64,000 nt of DNA, from contig CAJVGD010000042.1 of NCBI GenBank assembly GCA_910890315.1, positions 186,001 through 250,000 of the forward strand, read 5' to 3'. Made by a program: the position numbers and the translations under genes. A model generated the notes under the pieces. That model had not been told where the DNA came from. It searched no databases and saw only the letters and a program-made list of their open reading frames with translations. Below, one piece after another: positions 34,966 through 44,475 of this stretch (position 1 is the stretch's first letter; each line of letters begins with the position of its first letter). This DNA is from Serendipita indica DSM 11827 (Eukaryota > Basidiomycota > Agaricomycetes > Sebacinales > Serendipitaceae).

Positions 34966-36764
34966 ATGTTTGGATCTTGGGTATCTGATATTCGTCGGGT
35001 CTTGCACCTCGACAGACGGCCTAGTGCAAGCGCACGACGAAGAAGACTATCGACCATGGTTACTTTACCCACAACGACAACACGAGTCGATACAACAACA
35101 GCAGAACGCATCAATACAGATCCTGTTCTTGATGTAATCACTACAGCACCAGCGTCGACGGAGACATCCGAGACACCGGCGCCTGCAACGACCACAGACG
35201 CAAATGAGAACGCTAACGCACTGGGGAACACCTATGCATACTTGACGCGCATCATGGATTCTACCCCAGTCAATGTCACCACAGAAAACACAGTGGCAAC
35301 TGCAGAGCCAAGAATAGTCGTGGAGACCCCCGGGGTTGTGACACCTGGTGCGTCTCTTTCTTGGACTCTATCCCCTCCTAACCCTTTGCAGAGGTCGCCG
35401 TACGCACGTTGACGCTCACCGACCTGCCCGCCGAGGTCCTTCGTCTAGTCCTCTGGGAAGCTGCCGTCGACTCTCCGGTAGAACGACGATGTCTGCTCGG
35501 CGTATGCTTCCTCTGGCGCGACATTCTAGTTAACATGTTCCACCTCTGGACATCGCTCCGTATCATCTCCAGCTACGAAAACGATGCCGGGTTCGAGCGA
35601 TTCCTCTGGCGTCTCGACTTGCAGCTCCAGCGTTGTGGACCACTAATGCTCGACGTTCACTGGCGAACGACCATGTCGTACGAACAGACGACCCAGTTGT
35701 TCGCCCTCTTGTCCAAGCGTGCACCCTTTTCGCGATGGAAGTCGCTTGTGCTCGAGTATTGCGACAATGGTGCCTTTAACGACGACATGCTCACAGGGAT
35801 GTCCGATTTCCGCAACCTCACCTCGCTCAAAATCACCTATTGCGCACCCGAACGACTCTTACGACGCGTCAACGACTCGGTCACGTCCAAGCTCACCGAT
35901 TTTGGCTTCAACTACACCGGGATGACCATAAGTCAGTTTAATTCCGAGATGAACTCGATCCTCAAGCACGTCTCGGTGATTCAACTCCCCAACTTTGACG
36001 TCGATTCGACCGTCTTCTTGCCAGACAACGTAAAGGAGATTACGTCCTACTATGTCCCCAACTGCGCCTTTCCGCATGTCACTTCTGTCACCACCACTGG
36101 ATGGAACCCCGTTCGACGATTCAAGAACCGACATTTCCCAAACCTAGAATACCTCTCGACAATGTTCACCCGGCCCGACGCCTCGATGGACGTTCCCGTC
36201 GTTTTGGCTTCGCTCACGACGCTCATCGTATCCGGATGCGAATACGAGCCATTGGCGTTAATGACATTGCCAAACTTGAACGTTCTCCGCATTCGCACCA
36301 GCTCGTCTGAGCAAGGTTCGTACAAGCACGAGATTAATACGCTCCGCACGGCAGTGACGAGACGCGAGCTCAACTTGTCCCCTACGGGTGTGCTCGAAAT
36401 CGACGTTCCTGTCCCTGCGGACGTGCTGATCATGGCCGTCAAGAGGATGGGCGTCAGGGCCAAAGAAGTCGTATTACGCGTACGCGAGGCGTATGAGGGG
36501 TGGGGTATGTTGAGAAAGTTGTTCATTCTTCCTCCTCTTTCGACGTCTACCGTCAATGCACCCAAGGAGACGATGGTGATGCCACGCTTGCAGAAGCTCG
36601 AGTTGCTTACAAAGGTCTATGACAACGAGGCGAACCAGAAGGTTTGGCGTGCGTTTATGACTCGTATTCTCGAGGAGAGACGCGGTTCTTCGCTCGAGAG
36701 TGTCAAGACGGTCTTCTCTGGTGATTCGAGGGCGATTGTGACACGGACAGATCTTTTGATTTGA
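34966..36764 (+). CDS. F-box protein, 584 residues, Thr-rich N-terminal extension
   Basis: Exon 1 is 34966-35347, the 44-nt intron has a gtgcgt donor and ttgcag end, and exon 2 is 35392-36764. The phase is consistent. The first 127 residues are a basic start (MFGSWVSDIRRVLHLDRR) followed by a Thr/Ala-rich disordered stretch. The F-box is LTLTDLPAEVLRLVLWEAAV with LLGVCFLWRDIL. QRCGPLMLDVHW, APFSRWKSLVLE, Leu-rich repeats and LSPTGVLEIDVPV follow. It is closest to the 24458-26232 gene in this window. A later ATG (35056) is an alternative start. Confidence 0.8.
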
Positions 36765-36977
36765 TTATAGTATTCTATTTCTTGATGCTTTTTGTTTCTT
36801 GCATGACTTTGTACTTGTACTTTCTTTTGCTGTATACTGTGTTTTGACCTGTTTGGTCTTGTTCGGAATAAGAACGCGTGCACTGAATGATGGGAAAACC
36901 GAGCTGTTTGAGTGATGATTGGACGAGAACGGAGATGACCTGTTCACTATCCCCGCTTGCTCCGAGCGCCAACTTAC

Positions 36978-37060
36978 GGGCTAGTAGCTTAATTGGTCAA
37001 AGCGCACGCCTCGGACTGAAAATCTACAAGTGAGATCTGAGGTTCGAATCCCAGCGGCCC
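36978..37060 (+). tRNA. tRNA-like element, copy 1 (anticodon uncertain)
   Basis: Has an intact pol III A box (TAGCTTAATTGG) and B box (GGTTCGAATCC) and a good D arm (GCT...AGC). The acceptor GGGCT/GGCCC pairs for only about five bases. The anticodon region is 11 nt too long, implying a small intron after a loop reading CCTCGGA (possible Arg UCG). The T stem has one mismatch. It could be an intron-containing tRNA or a tRNA-derived pseudogene. Confidence 0.45.
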
Positions 37061-37237
37061 ACAACCCCTTTTTGCCACTCTTTCTTTTACTGTACTGTGT
37101 TTTGACCCGTTTGGTCTTGTTCGGAATAAGAACGCGTGCACTGAATGATGGGAAAACCGAGCTGTTTGAGTGATGATTGGACGAGAACACGGAAATAACC
37201 TGTTCACTATCCCCGCTTGCTCCGAGCGCCAACTTAC

Positions 37238-37320
37238 GGCCTAGTAGCTTAATTGGTCAAAGCGCACGCCTCTGATTAGAAATCTACAAGTGAGATCTGA
37301 GGTTCGAATCCCAGCGGCCC
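37238..37320 (+). tRNA. tRNA-like element, copy 2 (probable pseudogene)
   Basis: Duplicate of copy 1. The acceptor's third base is changed (GGCCT...), breaking a pair, and the anticodon-loop region reads CCTCTGA. Boxes A and B are unchanged. Confidence 0.4.
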
Positions 37321-37428
37321 ACACTCCCTTTTGCCACTCTCATCAGAGCACCTGTTTATCCAAAGAACGCGTAGCAGACCCGTCAGATGGCCATATGTCA
37401 TTTTATATTAAACTAATACGAAATATTC

Positions 37429-38796
37429 CTAGTATCGAAACCAGTATGGTAAGGAGGTCTTAAACGAACTGGGCTGTGAAGATCTTGTCCAGAAATACTC
37501 CATGCTCGTTGTCTTCATACCCTCCTTCATTCCAGGATTCCTACTCAGGCACCATTCCCATGTCCAGGCGTTTGCGTCTCTCTGGTCTCGCTCGAGGTAG
37601 ACCCTGAGCGAGCGCAACCTCGTTCCACCGTCGCCATTTGAAGATTTGCGCGATGGAGTCAGGATTTGTTGTATGACCACGAGGTCTATGGACGTCCCCT
37701 GCATATATAGCACCAGTTTCTCCAGTTCCGGCAGGCGCTCAAGGAAGCGACCCACTACTTGAGCTGACACGAGAAGACGGAGTTCTAGCTCCTTCTTGGG
37801 CCAAAGAGAGTACTCTGGAAGGGCCAGTGTGCCCTCTAGAAGCTCCGGTTTGTGCCATTCTCCCTCACTATTGAAGATGAGCTTTTCCAGCATTGGAGCG
37901 CTGATATACTCGATGGAGTCGTGCTGTGTTCCGCGAAGACAAAGCTCAAGGAGGCACGGGAAGACGACCCGTCTCCTGGTGGGCCAATTCATAGGCCGGA
38001 TATCGAGTCTGGTAAGGGCGGGAAAGGTAAAGGATGTCAAGTTTGGGTTGGTGACGGCATCCTGGACAAAGAGGCTTTCTATATGCGAGAGATCTAATCT
38101 CTTTAGATCGGCGAGCCGCTCCACCAAGAGCTCGGTGATATTTGCAGGGAGGTCGTCCCACAACGTTCCTCCACGCGGCATATTCATAAGTCGAAGCATT
38201 TTGACTTTCCGAAGGATATTGTGGAGTGCATCTGGAACACGGAACGCCGGCATACCAGCGATCAAGGAATAGGGGATATTGCACTGTAATGATCTGAGTG
38301 GAGCGTCCGACGGGAGGGTGGTTTCGATATATCTAATGGCCCAGTCTATCTTTTGTGAAAGATCACATATTTCTTCTAGCGAGTTGAAGATTCCTAGCGA
38401 TGCGAGAGAGGCAGCAGATGGGGGAGCCCCGTCGTGGCGTATGATTGAGATCGACCTCCATTGCTTGAATGGCGCGTGTGTACCGAATACCTTGAGTATC
38501 TCGTCTGGGTGATACGTACCGACGCGAACTTGCCAGGTCACGTCGATTAGCGCGCCCTTGCAACGCCTCAACTGCTCTGAAAGCAGAAACAGCGTCCAGT
38601 TGAAACGAGATAGAGGCATTGAATCCAAAAGAACATGTACGCTTGTCCAAAACTCCGGTATCGACGTGATGATATTGTACCAGTGGCGGCAGACGCCCAT
38701 CAATGCGCGCGAACGAGCAGTCGCATTGAGGAGACGCGAGTCGTCATTCTTCAGAATATGAATGAAAATCTCAGTCGGGAGGCTGTTGAAGCCCAT
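37429..38796 (-). CDS. F-box protein of the PEFWT group, 455 residues
   Basis: Single exon on the reverse strand, starting MGFNSLPTEIFIHILKNDDS, an F-box, with LMGVCRHWYNIITSIPEFWT. Then come CKGALIDVTWQVR, APFKQWRSISII and about ten Leu-rich segments (FPALTRLDIR, FPCLLELCLRG, APMLEKLIFN). The C-terminal block is LWPKKELELRLLVSAQ, the counterpart of the LSPxE block in the other genes. It is the intact relative of the broken gene at 26440-27778. The upstream in-frame codons lack an ATG, so the start is well defined. Confidence 0.82.
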   Translation of the reverse strand: MGFNSLPTEIFIHILKNDDSRLLNATARSRALMGVCRHWYNIITSIPEFWTSVHVLLDSMPLSRFNWTLFLLSEQLRRCKGALIDVTWQVRVGTYHPDEILKVFGTHAPFKQWRSISIIRHDGAPPSAASLASLGIFNSLEEICDLSQKIDWAIRYIETTLPSDAPLRSLQCNIPYSLIAGMPAFRVPDALHNILRKVKMLRLMNMPRGGTLWDDLPANITELLVERLADLKRLDLSHIESLFVQDAVTNPNLTSFTFPALTRLDIRPMNWPTRRRVVFPCLLELCLRGTQHDSIEYISAPMLEKLIFNSEGEWHKPELLEGTLALPEYSLWPKKELELRLLVSAQVVGRFLERLPELEKLVLYMQGTSIDLVVIQQILTPSRKSSNGDGGTRLRSLRVYLERDQRDANAWTWEWCLSRNPGMKEGMKTTSMEYFWTRSSQPSSFKTSLPYWFRY

Positions 38797-39941
38797 GGCG
38801 AGATTTGGTGTGCTATCGGCAAAGGAGGCGTGTAAAGCTCGGACTCCACCCGACACCGTAGGCGCGGCAGGAGCCGGAGTTCCCGAATATTAGCGCTACC
38901 AAGGCGTCTGTTGCCGACCCCCGAGCAATGTAAACAGTAAATTAGACGCCAGGTGGTTCCAAACATGTCAAACGTCACTTAATATTACTCCCCTTGAAAC
39001 CCATTTATTTCCTGCGTCAAGATTCTGGAAAGTTGTTGCAAATCACGATAAATAGCATTACCTTGTTATGGTATTTGTTTGTTAGACGGTCTGGGCAGAG
39101 AGGAACGCTACATAAGCATGTAGGAATGAATGGTTGTACGAGAGGGAGATAGGTAATCTACTTGGTGGTTTTATTCCCACAATCCACCCTACGGGCTTGT
39201 AGCTTAATTGGTCAAAGCGCACTACTCCGAAAACAAACTTTGCTGTGCGATCTGAGGTTCGAATCCCAGCGGCCCCAACTTTTTACTCGGCGCCTCTGTC
39301 GACTCGTTTTCTGAATTCTGTGGATCTCTGTCGCGTTTAACCTGGAAAAGTACTTATATAGGGTCTCAGCGCATAATCGTGTCTTTCCCAATGATGGAGA
39401 GGCCTTCTGATTTATGCTGGCGTTTACACGTGACTGAAAAATGCCGGAGGATTTGGAGGTTGAATTACCGCCAGACCTTTATGGCCTCACTGGACGAACA
39501 GTTGATGGATTTGGAGATTGTCGCCCTCACTGCGCGAGTGGTTCAGTCAAAAAGTCAAAAGATATGATAGCTTTAGTGAAGAAACCGCACGTTGCACCAC
39601 TCATCTTATTCAAAGTCGGGTCAAGCGACCCTCGACTGGTTGCCGATCCACCATCGACAACCAGTCAAGAACCCTTCTCCTACACACCTCGATAGCAGCT
39701 AGGTCCAAACGTCGCTTTTATCCAGCGCGATTATCCAACTATGAGTCGAAGTCGTCTTCTCGCATTTGCCACGGTGAGTCGGGCGTGATTAATCGTCCTC
39801 GGTTCAGGTTCCCCCACTCAGACTCGGTGGGTTTCAACAGGAGTAAGATATTTTTCCATTGTGCTCGAGGTTTTGCAATGGCCAGTGGTACCTCTTCGAG
39901 CGAATGGCAATGTTTCAGAAGCGTCTGAAGTGTCGTTTCCT
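38797..39941. other. Spacer with a tRNA-like element; no protein gene supported
   Basis: Contains the third tRNA-like element (39193-39275). Short overlapping frames at 39379-39928 on the plus strand lack motifs and conflict with the reverse-strand F-box remnant. 39739-39941 is probably the decayed continuation of the F-box gene whose start is at 40274. Confidence 0.45.
39193..39275 (+). tRNA. tRNA-like element, copy 3 (possible Arg CCG)
   Basis: Same 83-nt layout as the two upstream copies: A box TAGCTTAATTGG, B box GGTTCGAATCC, ends GGGCTTG and GGCCC. The stem CGCAC/GTGCG encloses a long loop containing CTCCGAA, which would give anticodon CCG after removal of about 11 nt. The flanks differ from the tandem repeat, so this copy moved alone. 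Confidence 0.45.
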
Positions 39942-40274
39942 TCAACGTGGGAATGGCGCATATCTCTCGAATGTTCCAAGTAGCTCCATAGTATGAGACG
40001 TGAGTATATCCGCATCCCAGTGAACGTCGATGGTAAGTGGTCCACATCGCCGCAAATGAATCTCGAGCACGTGAAGTAAGCGACCAAAAGACGCAGAATC
40101 CAGTCGCTTTGCAGTGATTTCGATTTGTTTCCAGAGACCGTGCAAGTGCTCGACAGTTTCCTTCAACGATGCCACACTTCGGTCAACATTCTCGCGCAAC
40201 GTTGCAGGTGATTGAGCGACGGCACAGAGAAATATAGAGATCAACAGTTCTTTTGGTAGATCTTTGGTGACCAT
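39942..40274 (-). pseudogene. Truncated F-box gene, 110 codons
   Basis: The reverse strand opens MVTKDLPKELLISIFLCAVA, an F-box of the local family, and continues through LRRCGPLTIDVHWDAD to ERYAPFPR. There it stops with TGA exactly where every relative has Trp (APFxRW). This looks like a TGG to TGA nonsense change. The usual WRDIL segment of the F-box is replaced by an unrelated stretch (ASLKETVEHLHGLWKQ). Coding-like sequence continues to about 39740 in other frames. Confidence 0.6.
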
Positions 40275-40428
40275 GCTGAGAGGGTTCGAGCGGAAGGTTG
40301 CCGCGTCGCGGTCGAAAGTTTGTTCGCACTCTCATCTGCCCTCTACGCAGTCCTCGAGGCAGTTCTGATAACTGTGCTATTATATTTATCGATTTATCAT
40401 TGTAATGACAGAGTAACGAGTAAGTACG

Positions 40429-41125
40429 CTAAGCAACGACACAAACACCTGAACATCCCCTTCTACGTTCATACGACGGGTGGAAATGCTTGCGCAATAT
40501 CACACTCCTCGCCATTCCATCCACCAGCTCCGGAAAGCCTTCGTTCGTTTTGGACGAACATTCCAAAAACTGCACCGCATTGATGCGCGCTGCGACCTTT
40601 CTCGCCTTTTTTGCTCAACTCTCAAAGTCTAGATCATTTAGGAACAGCTCACCTCATCGACAGAGACTTGACGTGAGACGTCCTTCTTCGTTCCGACGAG
40701 AATGAGTGGCACTTCGGGAAGCCACCTTGCCAATTCAGGCCTCCATAGAGACTCTACGCTTTCCAGCGAGTCAGGGTCCTCCATAGAATAACAAATTATG
40801 GCCGTGCATGAATTTAGATATGACAGAGGACGAAGCCGGTCCCCAGTGTCGCAGTCGGAAACCTGGATGTCCTCTATTTGTAACACAACAGCCATGTTGA
40901 AGCACGAAACTTGGACAGCGCCGGGAGTGACCACGGTCGGTACCCAAACCTATGCGAATTAGCCTCGGCCTGGAGTCAAGACGTGGACGTACAGTTGGAA
41001 ACTCGTTCCCCATCACGCGTAGAGCAAGGCACGACTTGCCTATATATCTTAGCGAAGATATGTCATCACGAGTATCACATACCAACGCCCTTGTCACCAA
41101 CTATCACAATCTTGTGGGTCTCCAT
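40429..41125 (-). CDS. Rho-like GTPase R1, 187 residues
   Basis: Reverse-strand exons 41125-41083, 41039-40993, 40949-40653 and 40605-40429, all in phase. G1 is IVIVGDKGVGKSCL, split by the first intron after GVG. The effector region is WVPTVVTPG, keeping Pro-Thr. Where Rho proteins have WDTAGQEDYDRLRPLSY, R1 has SDCDTGDRLRPLSY, so the DxxGQ motif is lost. G4 is LVGTKKD and G5 is LECSSKT. The C-terminus is basic and ends in CVVA, a CaaX box predicted to be farnesylated. It is first of four head-to-tail copies by position, last in transcription order. Membrane-associated signalling is likely; GTP hydrolysis is unlikely. Confidence 0.85.
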
Positions 41126-41415
41126 CCGGAAAGTCTGGGACAGAAACTTCGGCGCCTATTCTCCACTGGCTGCTCGGAGATGGGAAAAGGCCCGAGACGC
41201 ACTTCCACGGGAGAAATACTGAGGACTAGTTCTACTCTCGAGGGAACTGCGGCTGTAGCGTTGTAGCCCTTGTTAGCCGTCACGTACCAGACAAATCATT
41301 CGGCAGGGTACCTTGTCCTCTGCTCGCGTCTACACAGACTAAAGATGATTCTGAAAACCGGCTGGTTACATCCGAGGAAATAAAAGTGCTTGTAGTGGAT
41401 TACAGAGAAATCACG

Positions 41416-42107
41416 CTATACAACGACACAAATACCTGAACGCTTCTCTCTGCGTGCCGAACACTGGCGATGGTCATGTTTGCGCGTCACCACGCTTCTA
41501 GCCAGCGCATCTACCAAGTTTTGAATACCTTCGCTTGTTTTGGACGAACATTCCATCAACTGCGCCGCGTTGATGCGTGCTGCAATTTTCCTCGCCTTGG
41601 TTGCTCAAATTCAGCGATTTGGATTAATTGATGATGCTTACCTCGTTTAGAGAGACCTGACGCAAGACGTCACTCTTTGTTCCGACGAGAATGAGCGGTA
41701 CTTCGGGAGCGTAATACGCCAATTCCGGCCACCAGAGCGATTCTACGTGCTCCAGTGATGCCGGGTCGTCAACGGAGTAGCATATGACGGCTGTACAGGA
41801 CTTCGAATATGATAGTGGACGGAGCCGTTCGTCGCAATCCGAAACCCGGATATCCTCTACCCATAGCTCAACAGCCATGTTGAAGCAGGAAACTTGGACG
41901 GAATCGGAATTTACTACACTAGATATCCATGCCTGCGAGAATGAGCTTAGGTCTGACGTCGAGGAAAAGACGTACAGTTGGGAGCTCGATTCCTAGGACA
42001 CACAAGGCAAGAGACGACTTGCCTATGCCCTTAAAAAAGTTTTATATGTCAAGTGGACACATACCAACGCCTTTATCACCAACTATCACAATCTTATGGG
42101 CGGTCAT
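41416..42107 (-). CDS. Rho-like GTPase R2, 186 residues
   Basis: Exons 42107-42065, 42022-41976, 41932-41642 and 41595-41416 on the reverse strand, at exactly the intron positions of R1. G1 is IVIVGDKGVGKSSL. The effector region reads AWISSVVNSD, so the Thr of switch I is Ser. Switch II is shortened to SDCDERLRPLSY. G4 is LVGTKSD and G5 is MECSSKT. The tail has basic residues (RREKRSG) and ends in CVVV. The third exon starts after ctcgcag, and using the later tag acceptors instead would introduce stops. 290 bases separate it from R1. Confidence 0.84.
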
Positions 42108-42577
42108 AGTGAAAGATAGGAAAAGAATACCGGCGCTTACTGTATCTGGGTCAAACAACTGAGTTCCGGCAAAGTAAACACAGGAGGCCAGTGATCCAGC
42201 GTGGATATTAGCGCATCTCTCCATAATTGGTTTCTTTAATTGCTCGATTGTTGGCAAGGTCTATTAGTAGCATCTCATGCAAACCTTGAGATACACCATG
42301 CTTCCTGTGAGCGTTGAGATTCTTTGAATCTGGAATGGTTTTAGTGATAGCTCTTCGTCTATTCCCAGGTTGTCATAGATATTGCATTGCATCCGTGGCT
42401 GGTTGGCGAGTTGGGAGCCAACCGTTACGAGTATCCGTGACTCCTCCCGGAGTAGACACTCAGAGACCAAAAAGTTCACTGAAGCAAAGATGTTGACTAT
42501 TATCTTGTTTTCTGCTTCCAATTGTCATCCTATTCCATCTGGGGGACTACAAATCTCGTAGCGGAGTAAAGGGTGCG

Positions 42578-43278
42578 CTATGTTACGACGCAACCACGAG
42601 AACCGTGACCCCTATCCGAATGTAACCGATTCGAGACATGGTTGCACATTAGAACGCTCCTTGCCATCGCATCCACTACGTTTTGAATACCTTCTTGCGT
42701 CTTAGATGAGCATTCCAATAATTCCACAGCGTTAATGCGGGCAGCAACTTTTCGCGCCTTTACTCATGCTCAATCTTCAAGGCCTTGATCATTTATGAAA
42801 TACTCACCTCGTCAACAGCGACCTTACGAGAAAGGTCATTCTTCGTCCCAACGAGAATAAGTGGCAGCTTGGGGTTATGATGCAATATCTCTAGCCACAA
42901 TTGCGACTCCACATACTCCAGCGAACTTGGGTCTTCTACAGAGTAGCAAAATACAACCGCACACGCAGCTGTATATGACAGCGAAAGCAGTCGGTTGTAG
43001 CGCTCGCTGCTCATTGGAACTTGGATATCCAGTTCAACGATCTTGTTGAAGCAAGGAACTTGGATGGGGTCGCCTTCGATAAGCCCCCAATAAGAGATAT
43101 GGTCCTACAAGAGTGAGCCTAATCCTCGAATCAAGAAGAGGGCATACCGGGAGCTCCTTTTCCATGACGCGCATTCCAAGAGACGACCTACCTATACACT
43201 TAGAGAGGGATCCATGATGTCAAATGGCTACACACCAACGCCATAGTCGCCAACTATGACAATCCTATGGGCGTTCAT
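42578..43278 (-). CDS. Rho-like GTPase R3, 187 residues
   Basis: Exons 43278-43236, 43191-43148, 43104-42808 and 42757-42578, with the same intron positions. The P-loop is VGDYGVGRSS: the invariant Lys is Arg. The switch-I Pro-Thr is gone (ISYWGLIEGD). Switch II reads PMSSERYNRLLSLSY. G4 is LVGTKND and G5 is LECSSKT. The tail ends in RGCVVT, still a CaaX box. It is the most diverged in the nucleotide pocket, yet the frame, splice sites and prenylation motif are intact, which argues for selection on a non-GTPase role. Confidence 0.82.
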
Positions 43279-43778
43279 GAACAAAGTCGGGGAGAGAAAC
43301 GATGGCGCCTATTTTTGACTGACTGCTCGGAGATGGGAAAGAGCCCGAGGCACCTCTGTGGGATGTATGCGAAAGGTCAGGACGACGCTATTAATTGATT
43401 AACAGTTGCAGTGTACCTACGCATTTATCTACAATGGCGGACTTTAATGGTCCTATCGTCGAGGAAATCCGTAATTAGTATCTAAATGTAAACCCTAAGT
43501 TGCCAGCATCATGAATGAGCGCTGGAGATATGCGTCCCACAAAGGGAGTGAATGTGATCACTGCCTCTTTCGTCCAGAGATGAGATATGATATTGCCTCC
43601 TCGAGTGATCGTCGCGTCTCCACTGGGAATGTCCATAACTCCTAGGAGAGTAGACCTAGACAGAAAACTTCCGCAAAGTTGTCGCGCAGCTTGTCCACTT
43701 CTCCATCCGCGCAATCTGAAGACGAATCCAGCAATCGGCGTAGCCCATCCGTGGGATGTAACGCAAGTAAATAGTCCA

Positions 43779-44475
43779 TCATGCTACGGAGCAACCACCT
43801 GAGCTACCCTGTATAGGCGGGTACGACCGAATCTCGTCATGCTCACACACTACCACGCTCCTTGCCATTGCGTCGATCAAGTTTTGAATACCTTCGTCTG
43901 TATTGGACGAACATTCCAAATATTCCACTGCGTGAATGCGCCCCGCGAGTTTTCTCGCCTTTACTGCTCAATGTTCAAGACCTAGATAATTTGAGAGAGA
44001 ACTTACCTCGTCGATGGAGACTTTGCGCGAAACGTCCTTCTTTGTCCCAACGAGAATGATTGGCACCTCGGGAATCCAATGTGCTATTTCGGGCCACCAC
44101 AACGACTCTACGTTTTCGAACGATGTTGGGTCGTCGACAGAGAGGCATAGTACGGCTGTACATGAGTTTTGATATGATAGCGGACGAAGCCGTGCATCCC
44201 ACTCATGACATTGGACGTCCTCTATGAATATCTCGACGACCGTGTTGAAGCAGGAAACATGGACCGGGTCGCGGGGAGTCACAAAAGGCCAGTATCCCTA
44301 AGACCGTGAGCGTTAGGTCAGAGTTGAGGAGAAGGCGTGCGATTGGGAGCGGACTCCCCAGAACACGCAAGCCGAGAAATGTCTTACCTACGCTCATGAG
44401 TGAAGGGTTGATAACATCAAGTGTTTACGCACCAACGCCTGTGTCACCAACTATCGCAATCTTGTGGGCGACCAT
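43779..44475 (-). CDS. Rho-like GTPase R4, 186 residues
   Basis: Exons 44475-44433, 44387-44341, 44297-44007 and 43958-43779. The second intron has a GC donor (gcacgc) at the place where R1 and R2 have gtacgt. G1 is IAIVGDTGVGKTFL. The switch-I region reads YWPFVTPRDP, without the Pro-Thr pair. Switch II is CHEWDARLRPLSY. G4 is LVGTKKD and G5 is LECSSNT. The last residues are GGCSVA, a CaaX box. It is the first transcribed in the array and lies 1.65 kb from the pheromone receptor, which is on the opposite strand (divergent). Confidence 0.82.

Larger units (their letters stand above)
36838..37322. repeat. Tandem direct repeat of about 230 bases carrying tRNA-like elements
   Basis: 36838-37062 and 37098-37322 are near-identical (offset 260), beginning with TGTTTTGACC and ending with CCCAGCGGCCC. 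Each ends in an 83-nt tRNA-like element. The repeat lies directly downstream of the F-box gene. Confidence 0.85.
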
